From: Paragyromitra xinjiangensis
Taxonomy: Eukaryota; Ascomycota; Pezizomycetes; Pezizales; Discinaceae
DNA length: 64,000 bases
Assembly (NCBI GenBank): GCA_038503065.1
Contig: JBCAMK010000001.1
Location: forward strand, 3,968,001-4,032,000
Direction: 5' to 3'
Shown here: piece by piece, positions 60,991 to 64,000 of the stretch
How positions within the stretch are numbered: the first letter of the stretch is position 1
Layout of the letters: each line of letters begins with the position of its first letter
Made by a program: the position numbers and the translations under genes
Notes under the pieces: model-generated
Seen by the model: the letters and a program-made list of their open reading frames with translations, nothing else
What the model was told of the DNA's origin: nothing
Databases searched by the model: none

Positions 60991-62132
60991 ATGTCCATTT
61001 CTAAGATCATGGCTCTCGCACTTGCAAATCGTGTTACAGTATGTGTTCCCTTCTTTGTGCAAAAATATTGCTGACAAAACTTTGATGTTCGTAGTTGTCT
61101 AATGGTCTTACTATTCCGCGTATCCATCTTGGTGTTTACATGACCGATGGCCTGGAATGTGAGAACGCCGTGAAGTACGCCTTAGAGGTAGTGACAATTC
61201 CTCACCTCCCTTGACGGCTATCGACTCACTCCGCTACAGACCGGCTATAGAGCTATCGATAGTGCTGCTTGGTACTATAACGAAGCAGATGTTGGTCGTG
61301 CCATCAGCTCCTTCATCAAGAAGACCCCAGACGTGAAAAGGGAAGATATATTTTTCACCACGAAGCTGCAAAACAATGTTTCCTACGAGGCGACAAAGAA
61401 AGCCATCTCAGACTCGCTGAGGAAGAGTGGACTGGACTATATCGATCTCTATCTACTGCACAGTCCTTATGGTGGGAAGAAAAAGCGGTTGGAGTGTTGG
61501 AGCGCCGTCATGGATGCTGTCGATCAAGGCTTCGTTAAGAGTGCTGGTGTGAGTAATTTCGGTGTAAAACACGTGAGTTTTTCCTCGATCCTCTGGTCTG
61601 GGATTGTGGTTAATGGGTGATTGTAGCTCAAAGAACTGCTGGGTTCAGATCCTAGGATTAAGCCAGTAGTGAACCAAGTTGAGGTCCATCCTTTCAATAC
61701 CCAAACAGCTATCGTAAGTTATCTTTTAACTAGAGTCAATGATCAAGCTTACACGATCGCATAAAAGGTCAATTTCTGTGCAGAAAATTCCATCACCATC
61801 GAGGCCTATGCCCCACTTGCTCGTGCGATGCGATTTAAGCACCCGACGATCAAGAAGTTATCGGAAAAATATCATTGTACACCTGCACAATTGATGGTCA
61901 AGTGGAGCCTTCAGAAGGGATATGTGGCGCTCCCTAAGAGTGTCAAGAAAGAGAGGATCATTGCCAATGCTGGGATTGATGGATTTACGATTGAGGATGA
62001 GGACATGAAGTTGATGGATGGGCTTGATGAACATCTCGTTACTGGTAAGCAGTTTTTATTCTTTTGCTGGGTCATTTAGCTCTGAAAATGATGCTAATGT
62101 GAGCAGATTGGGACCCTACCGACTGCGAGTAG
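60991..62132 (+). CDS. Aldo/keto reductase (NADPH-dependent)
   Basis: Six exons, 60991-61038, 61095-61187, 61240-61572, 61627-61713, 61768-62044 and 62107-62132, with consistent phases, give 287 residues. It is an aldo/keto reductase that would reduce aldehydes or ketones with NADPH in the cytosol; the substrate is unknown. The catalytic set is present: D54 and Y59 in [10 protein letters not shown]89 in TTKL, and H121 in LLHSP. The cofactor motif [10 protein letters not shown] is near the C-terminus, which ends DWDPTDCE. Intron 4 ends in AAAAG before GTCAATTTC; an alternative acceptor further on would drop conserved residues. A second in-frame ATG at 61009 is also possible. No defects were seen. 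Subfamily: the single-domain type related to 2,5-diketo-gluconate reductases and Gcy/Ypr enzymes. Confidence 0.88.
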
Positions 62133-63494
62133 GCAAACAACGAATCCCCAACCCAGGTTTCGTAGCACTAGGAGTGGAGTTGTAGTATTTTAAAACGCAG
62201 TTATTTCCCTTGGAATATTGCTATTCGTTTCCAATCAATCTAGCGAGTAATTAGTTCAGAAATTAAACTTAGGCAAGCTCCGTCCACAAAAAAAGGACAA
62301 AAAAAAACTTCCGATAAAAATCGACGCAAAGAGATAGTCTCGTGCCCACGTTGCAGTCGCCCAGATTTTTTCAATATTTGGTGTTTAAAATCGTTCTGGG
62401 AAAAATCGCGTCAACCACCCAAAATATATAGCGATTTTCCCAAAAGGTCTGGAATCGAGACTAGCAAAGAGAAACGATCTAGGCCTCCAGAAAATTGATT
62501 ATTTATTACACTTTCTCTAGCCTGCACTCTGCTCTACTAGACCGCCTGGCTAGAGTGAGAGATCCCAAAGATAACGTCTAATCCATATGAAGTGTTGCAA
62601 ATACTAAAATTTAGTATGCTCACGCTAATATTTTACCCCTGGTGGTAAATTAAGGTTTAGCTTGTTTATATCGCTATATAAACCCCCTGGAGCTTTATCT
62701 CACCGGCCAGGCAGGCGAACGGGTATTATTTATTTGTACCGTGTAACTCCCGTGTAACTCCCGCTCCTTATTTTTCCAGTCGGCATAGGGATTGGGTGTA
62801 CTTGTACTGTACTATACTATATTGTCTATTCCCCCTACACCTAGGCTAGGTCAGTCCAAAAGAGACCCGTACCTTCAGCCGTTTACACCTTCTACACCAC
62901 AACTAGCATGTGAGGCTCTCGCTGGAATACCGCAGGGCAACCTCACGAGGCCCCGAATCCGAACGGCAGATAGGCAGATCTAGGAGTATCGAGTGACTCT
63001 CGATGACGCAATTGCAAAGCTCAAACCTGGTTGTATGATATTGGTTTAATAAGTGCTAGAGAAAAGGAGAAAAAATACAGCTATTAACCAGAACTGGTTT
63101 AACGACGGAAATCCTCCCGTCGGTTCCAAACGGCATATCCCTATCTAGAAGATCTAATGGAGTATTTAGAAGAATATTTAAGTGGAGCCCGGTGGGATAG
63201 GAGGTGAGTGTTGCTATTCTGACCACATATTTATATTATTTTGCGGTATATCCGATCCAGAGCCTACACCCGAATATTTTAACGATCAAGTAAATGTCTT
63301 TACACTCCAAAGTCAATTAAACATAACCTCCTCCAAACTAACCTCCTTGTCCCACCACTACTCTCATTTCCGCTATGCCAATGCTAAGAATAAACCACCT
63401 ACCTTCCATCCATACTCCTCACCACTAAAGAACCGCAAAATGATATCACTAGACTATGATAGTAACCAACGAGAAAGAAGGAAAAAAAAAAAAC
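62133..63494. other. AT-rich intergenic region
   Basis: No supported gene. It contains the fourth copy of the 13-mer (as TAGTCTCGTGCCC, 62334-62346), a nearby imperfect hairpin (GGGAAAAATCGC at about 62397 with CGATTTTCCC at about 62431), and a tandem GTGTAACTCCC pair near 62742-62763. The plus-strand frames near 63182-63520 look like composition artefacts. Confidence 0.5.
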
Positions 63495-64000
63495 CTATTG
63501 TTCCTTCCACCGACCCTTAACACTCCCTCTTACACCACCCCTAACAAGCACCTCAACGCCTTTTGCCCTCTCTTCATAAAGCGCCCTCAACTCCTCGACT
63601 ACACCGCTCCCCATCGGAATAGACCTTTCAACCATTGACGCGCTCGTCCCCGCTCTAGCTCTCCCAACTATATTTTCCGTCTTGGCTCTCGCCATCGGTG
63701 GCGCGGTTGGGTTAAGGCTGGGATTGAACTGCGCGCGATTTAGCGAGTTGGCTATCGCTGCGACATTGGAGCTGGATGACGAAGAAGGGGAGGCCGGAGA
63801 GTAGGAGGGCGAGAATAAAGATGAGGAGGGGAGGTAAGAGGAAGATGCAGCTCGTCTTACTACTCGTGGTGGCAGGGGGGAAGAGACGGATAGTGATCTT
63901 GTCATGAATGATGGTGCTGGGTGAGGACTTAAAGATGACGGACCTTTTGACAGTGTCCCTGCTGTTTCTGTCTCTCCTGCTGCTAGTGCTTGTAGACTTG
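63495..64000 (-). CDS. 3' end of a Ser/Arg-rich protein gene (continues beyond the window)
   Basis: The minus-strand frame is open from the window edge to its stop at 63495, about 168 codons. It passes through an in-frame Met at 63905 without needing it as a start. The visible C-terminal part is Ser/Pro-rich (SSSYLPSSSLFSPSYSPASP) and then more ordered and basic (VVEELRALYEERAKGVEVLV, ending KGRWKEQ). No domain is recognised. The 5' end lies outside the window, so length and function cannot be judged. Confidence 0.55.
   Translation of the reverse strand, partial: SLQALAAGETETAGTLSKGPSSLSPHPAPSFMTRSLSVSSPLPPRVVRRAASSSYLPSSSLFSPSYSPASPSSSSSSNVAAIANSLNRAQFNPSLNPTAPPMARAKTENIVGRARAGTSASMVERSIPMGSGVVEELRALYEERAKGVEVLVRGGVRGSVKGRWKEQ

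Overview
The window is fungal nuclear DNA. The genes are interrupted by short GT-AG introns (about 50-140 bp, one of 481 bp), and the recognisable products are ascomycete ones: a Cys-3/MetR-type bZIP factor, Kex1, Mediator subunit Med5, a Cdc25-type Ras exchange factor, an LtrA-family membrane protein and an NmrA-like protein. Filamentous ascomycete (Pezizomycotina) is well supported. Leotiomycetes is my guess from general protein resemblance and could not be tested here.

The layout is two-speed. Compact gene islands of balanced base composition lie at about 5.0-6.4 kb (bZIP), 13.2-16.7 kb (acidic protein, Kex1), 18.1-20.9 kb (two broken genes), 26.4-33.7 kb (LtrA, a small membrane protein, Med5), 37.7-38.5 kb (uncharacterised protein), 55.5-62.1 kb (Ras exchange factor, aldo/keto reductase) and 63.5-64.0 kb (3' end of a gene leaving the window). 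Between them are long AT-rich, stop-rich stretches (1-5, 6.4-13, 21-26, 34-37.5 and 38.5-55 kb). I found no intact gene in these, and none of the transposon proteins I know. They do contain short foldback elements flanked by TA, some of them related and one nested inside another inverted repeat, plus a 13-mer that recurs four times.

Mutation pattern: a GH17 cell-wall glucanase relic has four in-frame stops, each one CpA-to-TpA change from Gln, plus a frameshift. An NmrA-like gene is complete except for one TAG that fits a Trp codon changed by G-to-A. These are the changes expected from repeat-induced point mutation (RIP) spreading at the edge of a gene island. The LtrA gene has a separate defect, a one-base frameshift in a His-Glu repeat just after the start codon.

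The genes are not an operon or an obvious biosynthetic cluster; most are unrelated housekeeping or regulatory functions. No CRISPR, bacterial operon, rRNA or convincing tRNA gene was seen. I found no clearly new biological system. The most useful leads are the pseudogenes and the TA-flanked element families.
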